Notes: a model not told the origin generated them from the sequence alone. A stretch of 64,000 bases of DNA from an uncultured Alphaproteobacteria bacterium (GCA_951812805.1 CATOSZ010000001.1:558001-622000); one strand, 5' to 3'. Counted from the first letter of the stretch, positions 1 through 9,387 are shown. Numbers and translations: made by a program.

Positions 1-2527
1 TTCGAAGGCGTCCAGGTCCGTCACGACAAGCTCCGGCAGGCCGATGGCGTGCAGCAGGCTGGCGCCGTTGCGCGATTGCGGTGTTTCGCCGGCGATGCTC
101 AATACCGGCAGGCCGACTTGCAGGGCGTCGACCGTGGTGACGCCGCCGCCGTGATAGAGATTGTCGAGGGCGAGATCGGCGAGCCGCAGGCGGGCCAGGT
201 GTTCGCCATGCGGCCAGTTGGGGGCGATGATTAGGCGACCCGGATCAATGCCGCGGGCTGCCGCCTCGCGCCGCAGGTTCTCGACGCTGCGCACCGTGCC
301 GCCCTTCAGCCAGTAGACGCTGCCCGGCAGGCGTTTCAACAGCCGCATGACCCGCGCGAACATGCGTGGCTCGTGCTTGTAGTGCTTGTTGAAGTTGGCG
401 AAGACGATGGCGTCCTCGGGCAGGCCGAGTTCGGCGCGGGAATAGCGCCGCTCCGAGATATCGGCCGGCCGGGCCGCCATGAAACTGTCGGGCAGCTGGA
501 CCAGCGCCTCGGTGAAATGCGCCTCGGCACCGGGGGAGAGCTGGCGGGGGTCGGTGATCAGATAGTCGATGTAAGGCGCGCCGACGGTCGCGGAATAGCC
601 GAGATAATGCGCCGAAATCGGTGCCGGCCGGTAGGCGAAGAGTTCCAGCCGCGTGCCGCGGGTATGTCCGGCGAGGTCGACCAGGATGTCGATCTCGCGA
701 TCTTCGATCAGTTTCGCGGCCGCATCGTGCGGCAGGGCGGCGATGTCGTCGAAGCTGTCGAAGGCCTGGCGGAAATACGCCGTCATCGCGTCCGGCCGCC
801 CGCCGGGAAGCGCGAAGCCATGCAGGGAAAAGCGTGTCGTATCATGATGCTCGACGATGCCCTGGAAGGCGACGGCGACGGAATGACCGCGGAAATCCGG
901 CGAGACATAGCCGATCCTGAGCTTGTCGCCACGGCTGCGCCGGGCCGGGCGGGAACGAGGGTGGGGGCGGGGGGCGATGCCGGCGACGTCGGCCAGGCGG
1001 GTCGAGATCCGCTCCGCCACCCGGCGGCGCAGGTCGAGGGGGATGTCGACCGGCAGGCTTTGCAGCGCGAAGGGCGTGAAGGAGACCTTGCCGCCTTTGG
1101 CGAGTTGGGTTTCGGTGATCCGCTGTACGGTGGCGAGCAGGGCGTCCAGGTTTTCCCAGTCGCACTGTTGCATCTGCGCGTGCAGCAGATAGGGATAGAT
1201 ATCGCGACAACCGGGATCGAGCATCAGGCCCTGGCGCAGCACGGTAATCGACTCGTCCCATCGCTCCAGCGTTTGCAACAGGCCGCCGAGGTTGAAGTAC
1301 ACCTCGGCCCGCCCCGGATGCTCTTCCAGGTACCGGGCATAGGCCCGGGCGGCCTCGCCCGGGCGGCCGAGCTGCTGAAGGGATATGGCCTTGTTGTTGA
1401 GGGCGTCGCCGAAGCCCGCATCGACCGCCAGCGCGGCGTCGAAATGTCCGAGTGCCGCCGCATGGTCGTTGCGTTCCTGTGCGACGACGCCGAGACCGTT
1501 CAGCACTTCGACCCGCGCCGGCCCTTCGCGCAGGATCTCGGCGAAGGCCGTCTCCGCCTGATCGAGCCGGCCGAGCGCGCGGAGCGCGTGGGCTCGGTTG
1601 TAGCGTGCGACATAAAGATCGGGGCGGACCTCCAGGGCTGCCGAGAAGCTGTTCACGGCGGCCTCCCGCTGGTCGAGGGCGGCCAGGCAGTTGCCGCGGG
1701 TGACCAGGGCCTCGACCATGCCGGGGCAGGCCGCCAGCAGGATGTCGAGATGGGCGAGCGCCGCGTCGTGCCGGCCGAGGTCGTGCAGCGCGCCGGCGAG
1801 GGCATGGCGGGGCTCCGCCCGGGCGGGATCGAGGGCATGGGCGCGTTCGAAGCGGGGCAGCGCGTCGCCCGCCCGGCCCACCAGCGTCAAGGCGCGGCCG
1901 GCGAGGTAGTGATCGACGATCTCCTCGCCGCCGAGGGCATCGCTCTCTTCGGTAAGGGCGAGCGCCGCTTCCCCGTCGCCGCGTTCCAGCAGATGTTGGG
2001 TGAGGTCGCGACGCGCCGGCAGGTGGCCGGGAGCCAAGGCCAGGGCGTGGTCGAGCAGGCGCCGTTCCTCCGGGCGGTCGTCGCGGACGCGGGCGAGGCG
2101 GGCCTGCTCGACGACGACGTCCACCCGTCCGGGATGCGCCGTGGCAAGCGCGGCGAGGCGCGACGCCGCGGTATCGAGCGAGCCGGCCTCGCGCTCGAGG
2201 ATGGAAAGGTTGAGGGCGATGTCCGCATCCTCCGGCAGCAGCTCGACCGCCGTGCGGGCATGGAAGAGGGCCTCGTCACGGCGTTCCAGGCGATGGAGAA
2301 GGGCCGCCAGGTTGGCATGTGCCGGGCCGAAGAAGGGATCGATGTCGATCGCCCGGGCATAGCCGGCAAGGGCGTCGTCAACGCGGCCCTGCGACAAATG
2401 CAGCAGTGCCAGGTTCGCCGCCGCCGTCGCCAGCGCGGGATCCATGTCGAGCGCGCGGCGATAGGCCGCCTCCGCCGCCGCCGCGTCGCCGCGATGCTGG
2501 TGCAGGTTTGCGAGATTGGCATGCAGG
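1..2527 (-). pseudogene. TPR / O-GlcNAc transferase-like (GT41, SPINDLY type) gene, 5' end lost to the IS
   Basis: The leftward frame stays open from the IS junction to the window edge, 842 codons, with no stop. Its first half is a run of about a dozen tetratricopeptide units (patterns such as ANLALLHL, YNRAHALRALGRLDQAETAF). From about position 1130 leftward it becomes the GT41 catalytic domain, with DILVDLAGHT, YRPAPISAHYLGY and FANFNKHYKHEP. The family transfers a sugar, usually N-acetylglucosamine, to protein Ser/Thr; bacterial members also act on surface or flagellar proteins. The C-terminus lies beyond the window. The N-terminus is replaced by IS sequence: a TGA sits just inside the IS in this frame, so no native start remains. 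Some product could still arise from an internal start. The family call is firm; the substrate is unknown. Confidence 0.8.
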
Positions 2528-2583
2528 TGTCAATCAGCATTTAATTCTGACCCCCTATCGGCGTGCAAAATTGACCCCCCCCC
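2528..2583. repeat. Left terminal repeats of IS21-family copy 1
   Basis: Two tandem versions of the transposase-binding repeat lie here: GCATTTAATTCTGACCCC, then GCGTGCAAAATTGACCCC. The tip TGTCAATCAGCAT pairs with the right end. A run of nine C closes the second repeat; copy 2 has eight. Confidence 0.75.
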
Positions 2584-2596
2584 TTGCTTCGACGGA

Positions 2597-2703
2597 GGTT
2601 GTCCCGGTAGTCCACGGGAGGGCCCCGCGCGGCTTCGTGTAGCGCTTTGCGTTACGCGGAGCGAAGCCGCGTGGGAGGGGCCTGTGGGCCCACCGGGACA
2701 ACC
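2597..2703. repeat. 107-bp imperfect palindrome inside the IS (copy 1)
   Basis: The outer arms GGTTGTCCCGGT and ACCGGGACAACC are perfectly complementary. The inner arms CGCGGCTTCG and CGAAGCCGCG are also complementary, around a loop that can itself pair (GTAGCG with CGTTAC through a G-U). The middle of the stem is mismatched. It lies between the IS21 left end and the IS256-like remnant. It could be a REP-like or MITE-like insertion, or a structured RNA. An identical copy lies at 61454-61560. Confidence 0.7.
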
Positions 2704-2815
2704 GGGCCGGCGGCGGAACGTGGGGATCAGGTGGGGTTCTTGAAGTGGCAATGAGCTTTTGAAGTAGTGTCCAGACTGTTCTGCAAGTTTGTCATGGCTG
2801 CCGATGAGGGCCACC

Positions 2816-2863
2816 GGCATGCCTGGCGCGGAGATTTCGATTGCTCGGAGCGCCAGGCATGCC
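2816..2863. repeat. Perfect 14-bp inverted repeat next to the IS256-like remnant
   Basis: GGCATGCCTGGCGC at 2816-2829 is exactly complementary to GCGCCAGGCATGCC at 2850-2863, with a 20-base loop. It lies just beyond the stop codon of the IS256-like transposase fragment, so it may be that element's terminator or end structure. A smaller stem, AGCCGCC/GGCGGCT at 2865-2882, overlaps the fragment's stop codon. Confidence 0.6.
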
Positions 2864-2872
2864 GAGCCGCCG

Positions 2873-3031
2873 TCAGGCGGCTTTCTGGATGCGTTCGCTT
2901 TTGCTCTCCTTGAGATGGATCATGTTGAGCTAGCGGTTGGCATCCAGCCAGTCCTCATGGATTTCGATCGCGAGAGCCCGGACCAGCCGGAGGCAGCTCA
3001 TCCACCCCATCGGCCCGGACTTGTGCCCCAG
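2873..3031 (-). pseudogene. C-terminal remnant of an IS256-like (mutator) transposase
   Basis: The leftward frame reads CLRLVRALAIEIHEDWLDAN, then R, an in-frame TAG at 2930-2932, then LNMIHLKESKSERIQKAA and a TGA. This resembles the extreme C-terminus of IS256-family transposases, where the interrupted position is normally a Tyr in a YLNM motif. The upstream frame is closed at about 3032, so only the tail survives. It is carried as passenger DNA between the IS21 left end and istB, in both IS copies. The family assignment is from memory of the motif, hence moderate confidence. Confidence 0.5.
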
Positions 3032-3096
3032 CTACGAAACCCCTTTTGCAGAACAATCTGTACAGGACCCGTTTTGATTTGCCCGCCTTTGCGATG

Positions 3097-3145
3097 AAAG
3101 CCCCCAGGCTGATTGGCTCCATATAGCGGATCAGCCTGGGGCTTT
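3097..3145 (-). terminator. Hairpin terminator downstream of istB (copy 1)
   Basis: AAAGCCCCCAGGCTGAT at 3097-3113 pairs with ATCAGCCTGGGGCTTT at 3130-3145, with a single bulged base. Read leftward, the stem is followed by T-rich bases. It starts 14 bases past the istB stop and would end istAB transcription. Confidence 0.65.
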
Positions 3146-3158
3146 GCTTACAGGGCGG

Positions 3159-3890
3159 CTACTTTTGTCGTCGCTGTTTGCTTTGTGCGAAGCGGTAAGA
3201 CATGTTGCCTGTTTCGATGATTGCGCAGTGATGCGTTACACGATCCAGCAACGCGGTTGTCATTTTTGCATCTCCGAAGACGGAGACCCATTCCCCGAAC
3301 TCCAGATTGGTGGTGATGATGACGCTGGTCTTCTCATAGAGTTTGCTGATCAGGTGGAACAAGAGCGCACCGCCGGATTTGGGGAATGGGATATAGCCCA
3401 GTTCGTCGATGATGACGCAATCCATGGCCGTCAGTTGCCGGATGATCTTGCCGGCGTTGCCTTCGGCCTGTTCCTTGATCAGCGCATTGATCAGATCGAC
3501 GGCGTTGAAGAAACGGACCTTCTTTCCCTGATTGATCAACAGCGTCCCCAGAGCAATGGCGATGTGGGTTTTGCCCGTACCGGTTCCGCCCACCAGAATG
3601 AGGTTGTGGGCCTCCTGGGTGAACTGCCCTGAGCAGAAGGGGTCGATTTGCGCTTGGGTGACGGCGGCTAGGCCGTAATCGAAAGTGGCGAAGTCCTTAT
3701 GGTGGGGGAACTTCGAGGCCCGCATTTGGTGCTGGATAGAGCGCACCCGGCGCTCTACAGTCTCGGCGTCGATCAGTTGCTTTATCGCAGTGGTCAGACT
3801 TGGCGGCTTGCGCGCGGCCAGCAAAGCTTCGGCGCAAGCCGCCATTCCATACAGCCTCAGGGCGATCAGTTGGTCTATCAAAGCTTTCAT
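3159..3890 (-). CDS. istB: IS21-family helper ATPase IstB (copy 1)
   Basis: A 243-residue AAA+ ATPase of the IstB/DnaC type, which assembles on target DNA and stimulates the IstA transposase. Walker A is GGTGTGKTH at residues 101-109, and Walker B lies in CVIIDELGY at about 158-166. I place the start at ATG 3890: GGAGG lies seven bases upstream and the ATGA overlaps the istA stop by four bases, the usual coupling. A GTG at 3914 extends the frame by eight residues but lacks such a site. The predicted protein is identical to that of copy 2. Confidence 0.9.
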   Translation of the reverse strand: MKALIDQLIALRLYGMAACAEALLAARKPPSLTTAIKQLIDAETVERRVRSIQHQMRASKFPHHKDFATFDYGLAAVTQAQIDPFCSGQFTQEAHNLILVGGTGTGKTHIAIALGTLLINQGKKVRFFNAVDLINALIKEQAEGNAGKIIRQLTAMDCVIIDELGYIPFPKSGGALLFHLISKLYEKTSVIITTNLEFGEWVSVFGDAKMTTALLDRVTHHCAIIETGNMSYRFAQSKQRRQK

Positions 3891-5413
3891 GCGACGGCCT
3901 CCCCGGCAACGCACAGCGTCTCATAGCGCTTGCAGTCCGCTTCGGGCCGCAAGGTCAGTTGCGGATAGGCGTGGCTCTCGCCCCATGGCGCGATGACCGG
4001 CTCCACCAGTTGGTTGATCAGATTGATGATGGCCGGAAGGCGCAGCGTGTTCTGCTCCACGGCCAGTTCACAGGCTATCTCGACCACCTCGATCCCGTGA
4101 TCCTGGGCCAGCAGGAGCAGATCGACAAACTCCCGGTCCCCGCCTTTGCCGGCCATGTAATGCGCCCTGACCCGGTGCATCGCCTCAGGCAATTGCCAAC
4201 CCACAAAGGGCGCGCCATCTCTCAGCGCGCCGGGCTTGCGGTCGAGTAGGGGCAGGTAATGCCAGGGCTCGAAATAGCTGGCGTTGCGGGTAAAGCGGCG
4301 CTTGTGCTCGGCAATCACATTCTGCCCTGACACAACCACGATCCGGTCCGCATAGGCGCGCAGAGAGACAAGCTCCCCGGCGAACCGGGAGGGGACGCTA
4401 TAGCGATTGGTGGCATATTGGACCAGACAGGTAGAGCGGACACGAGCGGCCTTCTCAACATAGCCGTCAAAAGCCCGGCCCAGGGGACGCAGTTCGGCGC
4501 ACTCGTCTGCGAACACGTCCGAGATCTTGCGATCCGATTGTTCGGGGTGGGCGCGATTCGCCAATTCCTCGCAGCGCAGACGCAACCAGCCGTTCAGCGC
4601 ATCCAGATCGTCAAAGGCGGGCTTGGGCGCAAACAGCTGTCCCCGCAGGAACCCAACCTGGTTCTCAATCTGACCCTTCTCCCACCCCGCCGCGGGTGTG
4701 CAAGCAACCGGTTCCATCACATAGTGGTTCATCAACGCCAGAAAGCGCGGATGGAACACACGGTCCTTAGAGCGCGAAACATAGGTTACCATCGTCTTGG
4801 GGTTGTCGATGATCACCCGGCGCGGTACGCCGCCATAGAAAGACATCGCCCGTGCAAAGGCGTCCAGCACCATCTCCTGAGATTCGCTGGGATAGGCAAC
4901 AACAAAGGGCTTGCGGCTATGACATAGGCGGAAGTGGGCAACCTTTACCTTCTGCTCGACACCGCCCAGGACAGCGTATTCCGTGCTCCAGTCAAACTGG
5001 AGCGCGTCACCTGCCGTAAAGTGCAACGGAATGAACGCATCCCCCGATCCGGCGCCAGAACGCTTCAGGTCGCGGACAAACCTCTGAACCGTCGAGTAGG
5101 ATCCGCTATAGCCTTCCGACACAAGCTGCTCATAAAGCTTCTTGGCCGTCCGGCGCTCACGGCGCGGGCGCCCCAGGTCCTGCTCAAAGAGCGCCCGAAG
5201 CCGGCTGGCGAAGCCATCGCTAAGCTTACGCCGGACGGGTGAAACGCGCCGCTGATAGCTCGGTGGATCGCCGTCCTTCAGATACTTCTTAATCGTGTTC
5301 CGCGACAAACCAGTCTGACGAGATACAGATCGGATACTCCGACCCTCCCGTAATATCCAACGTCGGATCTTCAATACGCTTTCCATCAATACCACCTGCT
5401 CTTTCCTCCGCAC
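3887..5413 (-). CDS. istA: IS21-family transposase IstA (copy 1)
   Basis: A DDE transposase of about 500 residues that cuts and joins the IS ends. Near the N-terminus is a helix-turn-helix ([16 protein letters not shown]). The catalytic acids are visible, numbered from ATG 5386: D132 in FDWST, D194 in VIIDNPKT, and the E in EKGQIEN near 241. The longest frame begins with GTG at 5413; ATG at 5386 ([10 protein letters not shown]) is the more family-like start. The GTG and part of GGAGG lie in a small hairpin (CCGCAC/GTGCGG, 5408-5425), which could restrain translation. The stop overlaps the istB start by four bases. Confidence 0.9.
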   Translation of the reverse strand: MRRKEQVVLMESVLKIRRWILREGRSIRSVSRQTGLSRNTIKKYLKDGDPPSYQRRVSPVRRKLSDGFASRLRALFEQDLGRPRRERRTAKKLYEQLVSEGYSGSYSTVQRFVRDLKRSGAGSGDAFIPLHFTAGDALQFDWSTEYAVLGGVEQKVKVAHFRLCHSRKPFVVAYPSESQEMVLDAFARAMSFYGGVPRRVIIDNPKTMVTYVSRSKDRVFHPRFLALMNHYVMEPVACTPAAGWEKGQIENQVGFLRGQLFAPKPAFDDLDALNGWLRLRCEELANRAHPEQSDRKISDVFADECAELRPLGRAFDGYVEKAARVRSTCLVQYATNRYSVPSRFAGELVSLRAYADRIVVVSGQNVIAEHKRRFTRNASYFEPWHYLPLLDRKPGALRDGAPFVGWQLPEAMHRVRAHYMAGKGGDREFVDLLLLAQDHGIEVVEIACELAVEQNTLRLPAIINLINQLVEPVIAPWGESHAYPQLTLRPEADCKRYETLCVAGEAVA

Positions 5414-5439
5414 TGTTCCGTGCGGATGCTAGCGTTCCA

Positions 5440-5502
5440 GGTGGGTCAATTCTTACCGCTCATAACCCACCAAAGTGGGTCAGTTTTGCATGCCGATTCA
5501 CA
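5440..5502. repeat. Right terminal repeats of IS21-family copy 1
   Basis: Read inward from 5502 the tip is TGTGAATCGGCATGCAAAAC followed by TGACCCAC. A second repeat at 5440-5459 contains AATTGACCCACC. These mirror the two repeats at the left end and define the right boundary, beyond which the adhesin-like gene resumes. Confidence 0.75.
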
Positions 5503-6285
5503 GTCCTCGGGCACGAATTCGATGACCAGGCGGGTCTTGGTTTCGTTCGCCGCGTCGACCGCGCCCAGATGCTGATTGGGCAAGGCATCCTCGAAACCAC
5601 CGTCGAACTGCCCGAAAATGACCGTCGTCGCGCTCGTCGGCTGATCCGTCGGCAGCCCCACGGGTTCCACGATCGAGCGGGCGCTGACCACCTGGAAGCT
5701 GCCGCCGGCGTCATCGGTGAACTCTTCGTCGTCGTCACCGAGCGCAAAGGGGAAGCCCGGCAGATTGCCGAGCAGGTCGAGCGCATCGTCGCCAGGTCCG
5801 ATATCGCCGCTGGCATAGGGCGAGAACGAGGCGTTGCCGTTGCCGCCGCCGCCCGGACCTACAGCCGTGTCCACCGCGTTGGGATCGAAGTCGGGGATCT
5901 CGTCGATGATCAGCTCCGGCCGCATCACCGTGCCGCCCGCAAGCGTCAGGACGGGCGGAAGCTCCCCTCCCTCCTGCTGGCTGGCCGCGACGAAGAAGTC
6001 AATGAGCGTAATCTCTGAACCGCTCGGCAGGCGAAGAACCAAGCTGCCGCCATCCTGGACATATTCGACCTCACCGGGTGCGACGTCTTCCGGCAGGATG
6101 AAATTGTCGCCGGGATCGACGGTGATCTGCTGATCCTCGTCCGTTACCTGTACCTCTGCGCCGAGCGCCGCCTGGCCGACGAGGACGTCCGCGCCCTCCG
6201 TACCCGAGAGGACGGTGTCGTCCACCTCGCTCTCGACCATGGTCGTCGTCTCGGTAATGCCGGTGGTGTCGATGGAGTCAGCCAT
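5503..6285 (-). pseudogene. N-terminal fragment of a large acidic surface/adhesin-like protein, cut by the IS
   Basis: About 260 residues remain before the frame runs into the IS, where it adds 19 foreign codons and stops at 5446. The fragment is very acidic and Gly-rich. It has no classical signal peptide, and contains GTEGADVLVG, GGSLVLRLPSGSEITLIDFF and glycine-rich linkers. This pattern resembles the N-terminal retention or prefix modules of giant type I-secreted RTX/BapA-like adhesins, whose repeats and C-terminal secretion signal would follow. I chose ATG 6285 (GGGAG seven bases upstream) over the adjacent ATG 6288. The adhesin reading is an inference from composition and motif style. 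Confidence 0.5.
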
Positions 6286-6681
6286 CATGTCGCTCCCGCA
6301 GGTCCCAGGCGCCCAAACGCGCGAGGGGAATTTGCCTAAAATTGTCGAGATCGGATGTGCGCGCCGTCACCGTCGTGCCTCTTTTTCTTCCGATCCCAAG
6401 CCAAAAACCGCAATATTTACGCCGTGAGATCCCTGGCGGAGCTCACAGCCTGCAACGTAACTCCCTCGATCGCGGCTGAAATCACCCAAATGAGTACAAA
6501 TTCGCGCCGGGCTGCGCCGTGAGCCGGGATCCAGTTTTGATTTTTTACTTCATCTCTACCCTTTTTATCAATAAATTCAGATCAGTATGGGGTTATCTTT
6601 ATCTTGAATCGAGGTTATTTTGCCACAGCACGATCCGCGACCTCTTGTCCCGGCGACGTGAATCGCGACACACTCGCGCCC
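6286..6681. other. Divergent intergenic region, relatively AT-rich
   Basis: About 400 bases separate the truncated adhesin-like gene (leftward) from the Sel1 lipoprotein gene (rightward). The stretch 6530-6620 is clearly richer in A and T than its surroundings and is the likely site of regulatory signals. I found no promoter pair with good spacing and no conserved ORF. A TTG at 6604 opens the Sel1 frame further upstream but would put the lipobox too far from the start. Confidence 0.4.
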
Positions 6682-7809
6682 ATGCTGCCTTTCGTCGCGC
6701 CTCGCCTTGCTTCGATTTTGCCGCTGGCGGCCCTGCTGCTCGTCCTGACGGCATGTCTGGGCGACGACGACGCGCCACCGGTCCAAACGGCCTGGATGCC
6801 GGACCCCGCGCCGGCGCCCAAGGCGAAGGTTCGCGATTTCGACATGGCGCTGCGTCATCTGAACGGCGAGGGTGTGACCCGCGATCCGCAAGCCGCTTAT
6901 GAGCTGCTGCGCCGGGAAGCGGATCGCGGGCACCCCGACGCGGCCTTCATGATCGGCCGTTTACGCCAGGAAGGGTTGGGAATCACCCGGGACGAGAACC
7001 TCGCCCGCGATTGGTACGAGCGCGCCGCCCGGGCCGGTCACATCGAAGCCCAACTCCTCATAGGTCGCGCCTACTACCGGGGCGAGGGCCGCCCGCTCAA
7101 CCCGGAGAAAGCCGTCGAATGGTTCCGCCGCGCCGCGGAGCGCGGCAATGCCGAGGCGCAATACCTGCTCGCCATCGCCCTGCATCTCGGCCGCGGCGTG
7201 CCGCGCAACGAGATCAAGGCGGTCCGCTGGCTGGAAGCCGCGGCCGAACAGAATCACCTGCAGGCGCTCTACCTGGCGGGAGACGCCTACAGCGACGGCT
7301 GGCATGGCGAGCGGGATCCGGCCTGGGCGGCACGCTGGTATGGCCGGGCCGCCGGCCTGGGCCTGGCCCGCGCGCAGTACAAGCTGGCGCTGTTCCATTA
7401 TGGCGGCCTGGGCATACCGCGTGATCTCGTCCAGGCCCATCACTGGGTCAGCCTGGCCTCGCGTTCGGGCGCCAAGGGGGCGGCGGGCCTCACCGCGCGG
7501 ATCGAAGCGGACATGAGCGAGGAGGAAAAGCTCCGGGCCGAAGTCCTCGCCACCCAATGGCGCGCCTGGCCACTCCCGACGGAGAGCGGCGACGACATGG
7601 CGATCGACGATCCGCCGTCGGTCTTTTTCGCCCAATTGGCGTTGGCGGCGCTGAATTTCCCACCGGGCGCCTTCGACGGCCGGCTCGGCGGCGGCACGCG
7701 GCGTGCGCTTGCCCAATATCGCCGCGCCCGTGGGCTGGGCGATGCGACGACCCTGACGCCCCGTCTGCTCCGCCGCTTGCGCGACGAGCGACCGCGGCCA
7801 AAACGTTAG
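6682..7809 (+). CDS. Sel1-repeat lipoprotein with a peptidoglycan-binding-like tail
   Basis: A 375-residue envelope protein. The first 25 residues form a lipoprotein signal with lipobox LTAC, so Cys25 would be lipidated. About six Sel1-like repeats follow (for example WYERAARAGHIEAQLLIGRAYY and WFRRAAERGNAEAQYLLAIA, each cut short here), an alpha-solenoid used for protein-protein contacts. The last 75 residues resemble a peptidoglycan-binding domain (FDGRLGGGTRRALAQYRRARG). Sel1 lipoproteins often scaffold envelope or signalling complexes. I chose ATG 6682 because it places the signal peptide at the N-terminus; its ribosome-binding site is weak. The partner is unknown. Confidence 0.8.
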   Translation: MLPFVAPRLASILPLAALLLVLTACLGDDDAPPVQTAWMPDPAPAPKAKVRDFDMALRHLNGEGVTRDPQAAYELLRREADRGHPDAAFMIGRLRQEGLGITRDENLARDWYERAARAGHIEAQLLIGRAYYRGEGRPLNPEKAVEWFRRAAERGNAEAQYLLAIALHLGRGVPRNEIKAVRWLEAAAEQNHLQALYLAGDAYSDGWHGERDPAWAARWYGRAAGLGLARAQYKLALFHYGGLGIPRDLVQAHHWVSLASRSGAKGAAGLTARIEADMSEEEKLRAEVLATQWRAWPLPTESGDDMAIDDPPSVFFAQLALAALNFPPGAFDGRLGGGTRRALAQYRRARGLGDATTLTPRLLRRLRDERPRPKR

Positions 7810-7842
7810 AGCCTGAATTGCCTTGAAGGGGAGAGAGCGACG

Positions 7843-9033
7843 ATGAGCGAGTTGGATCTGAGCCCGGCCGCCGCGCTGCCGGACGACGGGACGGCCGGTT
7901 GCCTGGTCGGCCGGGCCTGGGCGCCGGGAACGCCCGCCGGGCCGGTGCCGGTACGCGTCGACGACGACGGCGTGTGGGACGTCTCCACCCTTGCCCCGAC
8001 GCTGTCCGGCCTGTTGTCGCTCGACGACGTCGCGGGCCGGGTCCGCGCCGCCACGGGCCCCCGGCTCGGCGGTCTCGAAGAGATGCTGTCGGCCAGCCGG
8101 CACGATCGCCGCGACCCCGCCACCGCCCATCTGCTGGCACCCTCGGATCTCCAAGCGCTGAAGGCCTGCGGCGTCACCTTCGTCTCCAGCATGTTGGAAC
8201 GGGTGATCGAGGAGCAGGCGAAAGGCGATCAGAATCGCGCCCTCGACATCCGCGCCGAGATCGCCGGCGAAATCGGCGACAATTTGCGCGATGTCGTGCC
8301 CGGCTCGGACAATGCGGCGCGGGTCAAGCAGGTCCTGCAGCAGCGCGGCCTCTGGTCGCCCTATCTCGAGGTCGGTATCGGCGCCGACGCGGAGATCTTC
8401 ACCAAGGCGCAGCCGCTGGCCGCCGTCGGCACCGGGGCGGAAATCGGCATCCTGCCGGCCTCCACCTGGAACAATCCCGAGCCGGAGGTGGTCCTGGCCA
8501 TCGCGCCCGACGGGCGCATCGTCGGCGCCACGCTCGGCAACGACGTGAACCTGCGCGATTTCGAGGGGCGCAGCGCCCTCCTCCTCGGCAAGGCCAAGGA
8601 CAATCGCGCCTCCTGCGCCATCGGCCCCTTCATCCGCCTGTTCGACGACACGTTTTCCCTCGACGACGTCCGGGCGATGGAAATCGCGCTGCGGGTCGAG
8701 GGCGAGGACGGCTTCACGCTCGACGGCGCTTCCTCGCTCTCGGAAATCAGCCGCGACGTCGCCGACCTGGCGGGCCAGGCGATCGGCGCCCACAACCAGT
8801 TTCCCGACGGCCTGTTGCTCTTTACCGGCACCATGTTCGCGCCGACCAAGGATCGCGACGCCGCCGGGCAAGGCTTCACCCATCACCTGGGCGACGTGGT
8901 GACGATTTCCTCGTCCACGCTCGGGGCGCTCAGCAACCGGATCAACCACACGGACAAGATCCCGCCCTGGCGCCACGGGGCCGGCTGGCTGATGGCGAAC
9001 CTTGCGGCCCGCGGGCTCCTCACCGGCGGATAG
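7843..9033 (+). CDS. Fumarylacetoacetate hydrolase (FAH)-family protein
   Basis: A 396-residue member of the FAH superfamily, metal-dependent enzymes that hydrolyse or decarboxylate 2-oxo acids. The C-terminal FAH fold is visible from about residue 170: VGIGADAEIFTKAQP, NPEPEVVLAI, GNDVNLRDFEG and LLLGKAKDNRAS; the E and D residues there are the usual metal ligands. The N-terminal 100 residues are a variable lid. A clear ribosome-binding site (GGGGAGAG) precedes ATG 7843. Long forms of this kind often occur in sugar-acid pathways acting on 2-keto-3-deoxy acids, but nothing nearby fixes the substrate. It follows the Sel1 gene by 33 bases and could be co-transcribed. Confidence 0.8.
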   Translation: MSELDLSPAAALPDDGTAGCLVGRAWAPGTPAGPVPVRVDDDGVWDVSTLAPTLSGLLSLDDVAGRVRAATGPRLGGLEEMLSASRHDRRDPATAHLLAPSDLQALKACGVTFVSSMLERVIEEQAKGDQNRALDIRAEIAGEIGDNLRDVVPGSDNAARVKQVLQQRGLWSPYLEVGIGADAEIFTKAQPLAAVGTGAEIGILPASTWNNPEPEVVLAIAPDGRIVGATLGNDVNLRDFEGRSALLLGKAKDNRASCAIGPFIRLFDDTFSLDDVRAMEIALRVEGEDGFTLDGASSLSEISRDVADLAGQAIGAHNQFPDGLLLFTGTMFAPTKDRDAAGQGFTHHLGDVVTISSSTLGALSNRINHTDKIPPWRHGAGWLMANLAARGLLTGG

Positions 9034-9142
9034 CCGTGAACCTCTCCTACGAGCCCTTGAACCGTCGATGGAACTGCTGGACCTCGACGACGGCGACCGG
9101 CTCGTCGCGAGCCGTAAACCGGATTGATGATCGAGGATAAGT

Positions 9143-9216
9143 TGGAGGCGCGGACCGGATTCGAACCGGTGTACACGGATTTGCAATCCGCTGGATAACC
9201 ACTCTCCCACCGCGCC
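9143..9216 (-). tRNA. tRNA-Cys (anticodon GCA)
   Basis: The leftward strand folds as a full cloverleaf. The acceptor stem is GGCGCGG/CCGCGCC, the anticodon loop TTGCAAA carries GCA, and the T-arm contains GGTTCGAATCC. The discriminator base is U, the cysteine identity element, and CCA is encoded. No integrase or repeat suggests use as an attachment site. Confidence 0.95.
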
Positions 9217-9387
9217 GGGGGTTCGGCCGGTGTCCGGCCGGAACCGGGCTTACTTAATCCTTGCCGGAGCCAGGGTCAACGCGCATTCCCCACCTGAGAG
9301 AGGGGAGCGGTCGGGGATCTTGCCCAAGGCGCAACGCTTCCAACGGCGCGCCCGGAATATCCCGCGCGATCCCCGGCTTCGGCGCCG

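Larger units (their letters stand above)
2528..5502 (-). mobile_element. IS21-family insertion sequence, copy 1 (complete)
   Basis: This 2975-bp element carries istA and istB leftward. It is bounded by imperfect inverted repeats: TGTCAATCAGCAT at the left, TGTGAATCGGCAT read inward from the right. Each end also holds a second internal repeat of the form AATTGACCC, the multiple-binding-site layout of IS21 ends. The same sequence recurs from 61386 in the same orientation. I see no target duplication: the left flank ends GCATGCAGG and the right flank begins GTCCTCGGG. Each flank is a different truncated gene, so the element probably sits at a rearrangement junction. Its left noncoding part carries a palindrome and a fragment of a second transposase. 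Confidence 0.85.

Noticed and set aside
373-2544. 723-codon plus-strand frame opposite the OGT-like gene
   Set aside because: The minus strand carries clear TPR and GT41 motifs in one uninterrupted frame.
3144-3632. 162-codon plus-strand frame inside the IS, present in both copies
   Set aside because: It is antisense to istB and duplicated only because the IS is duplicated; no start signal or family match.
9143-9216. tRNA-Cys as an integration site
   Set aside because: No integrase, no repeat of the tRNA 3' end and no change of composition nearby.
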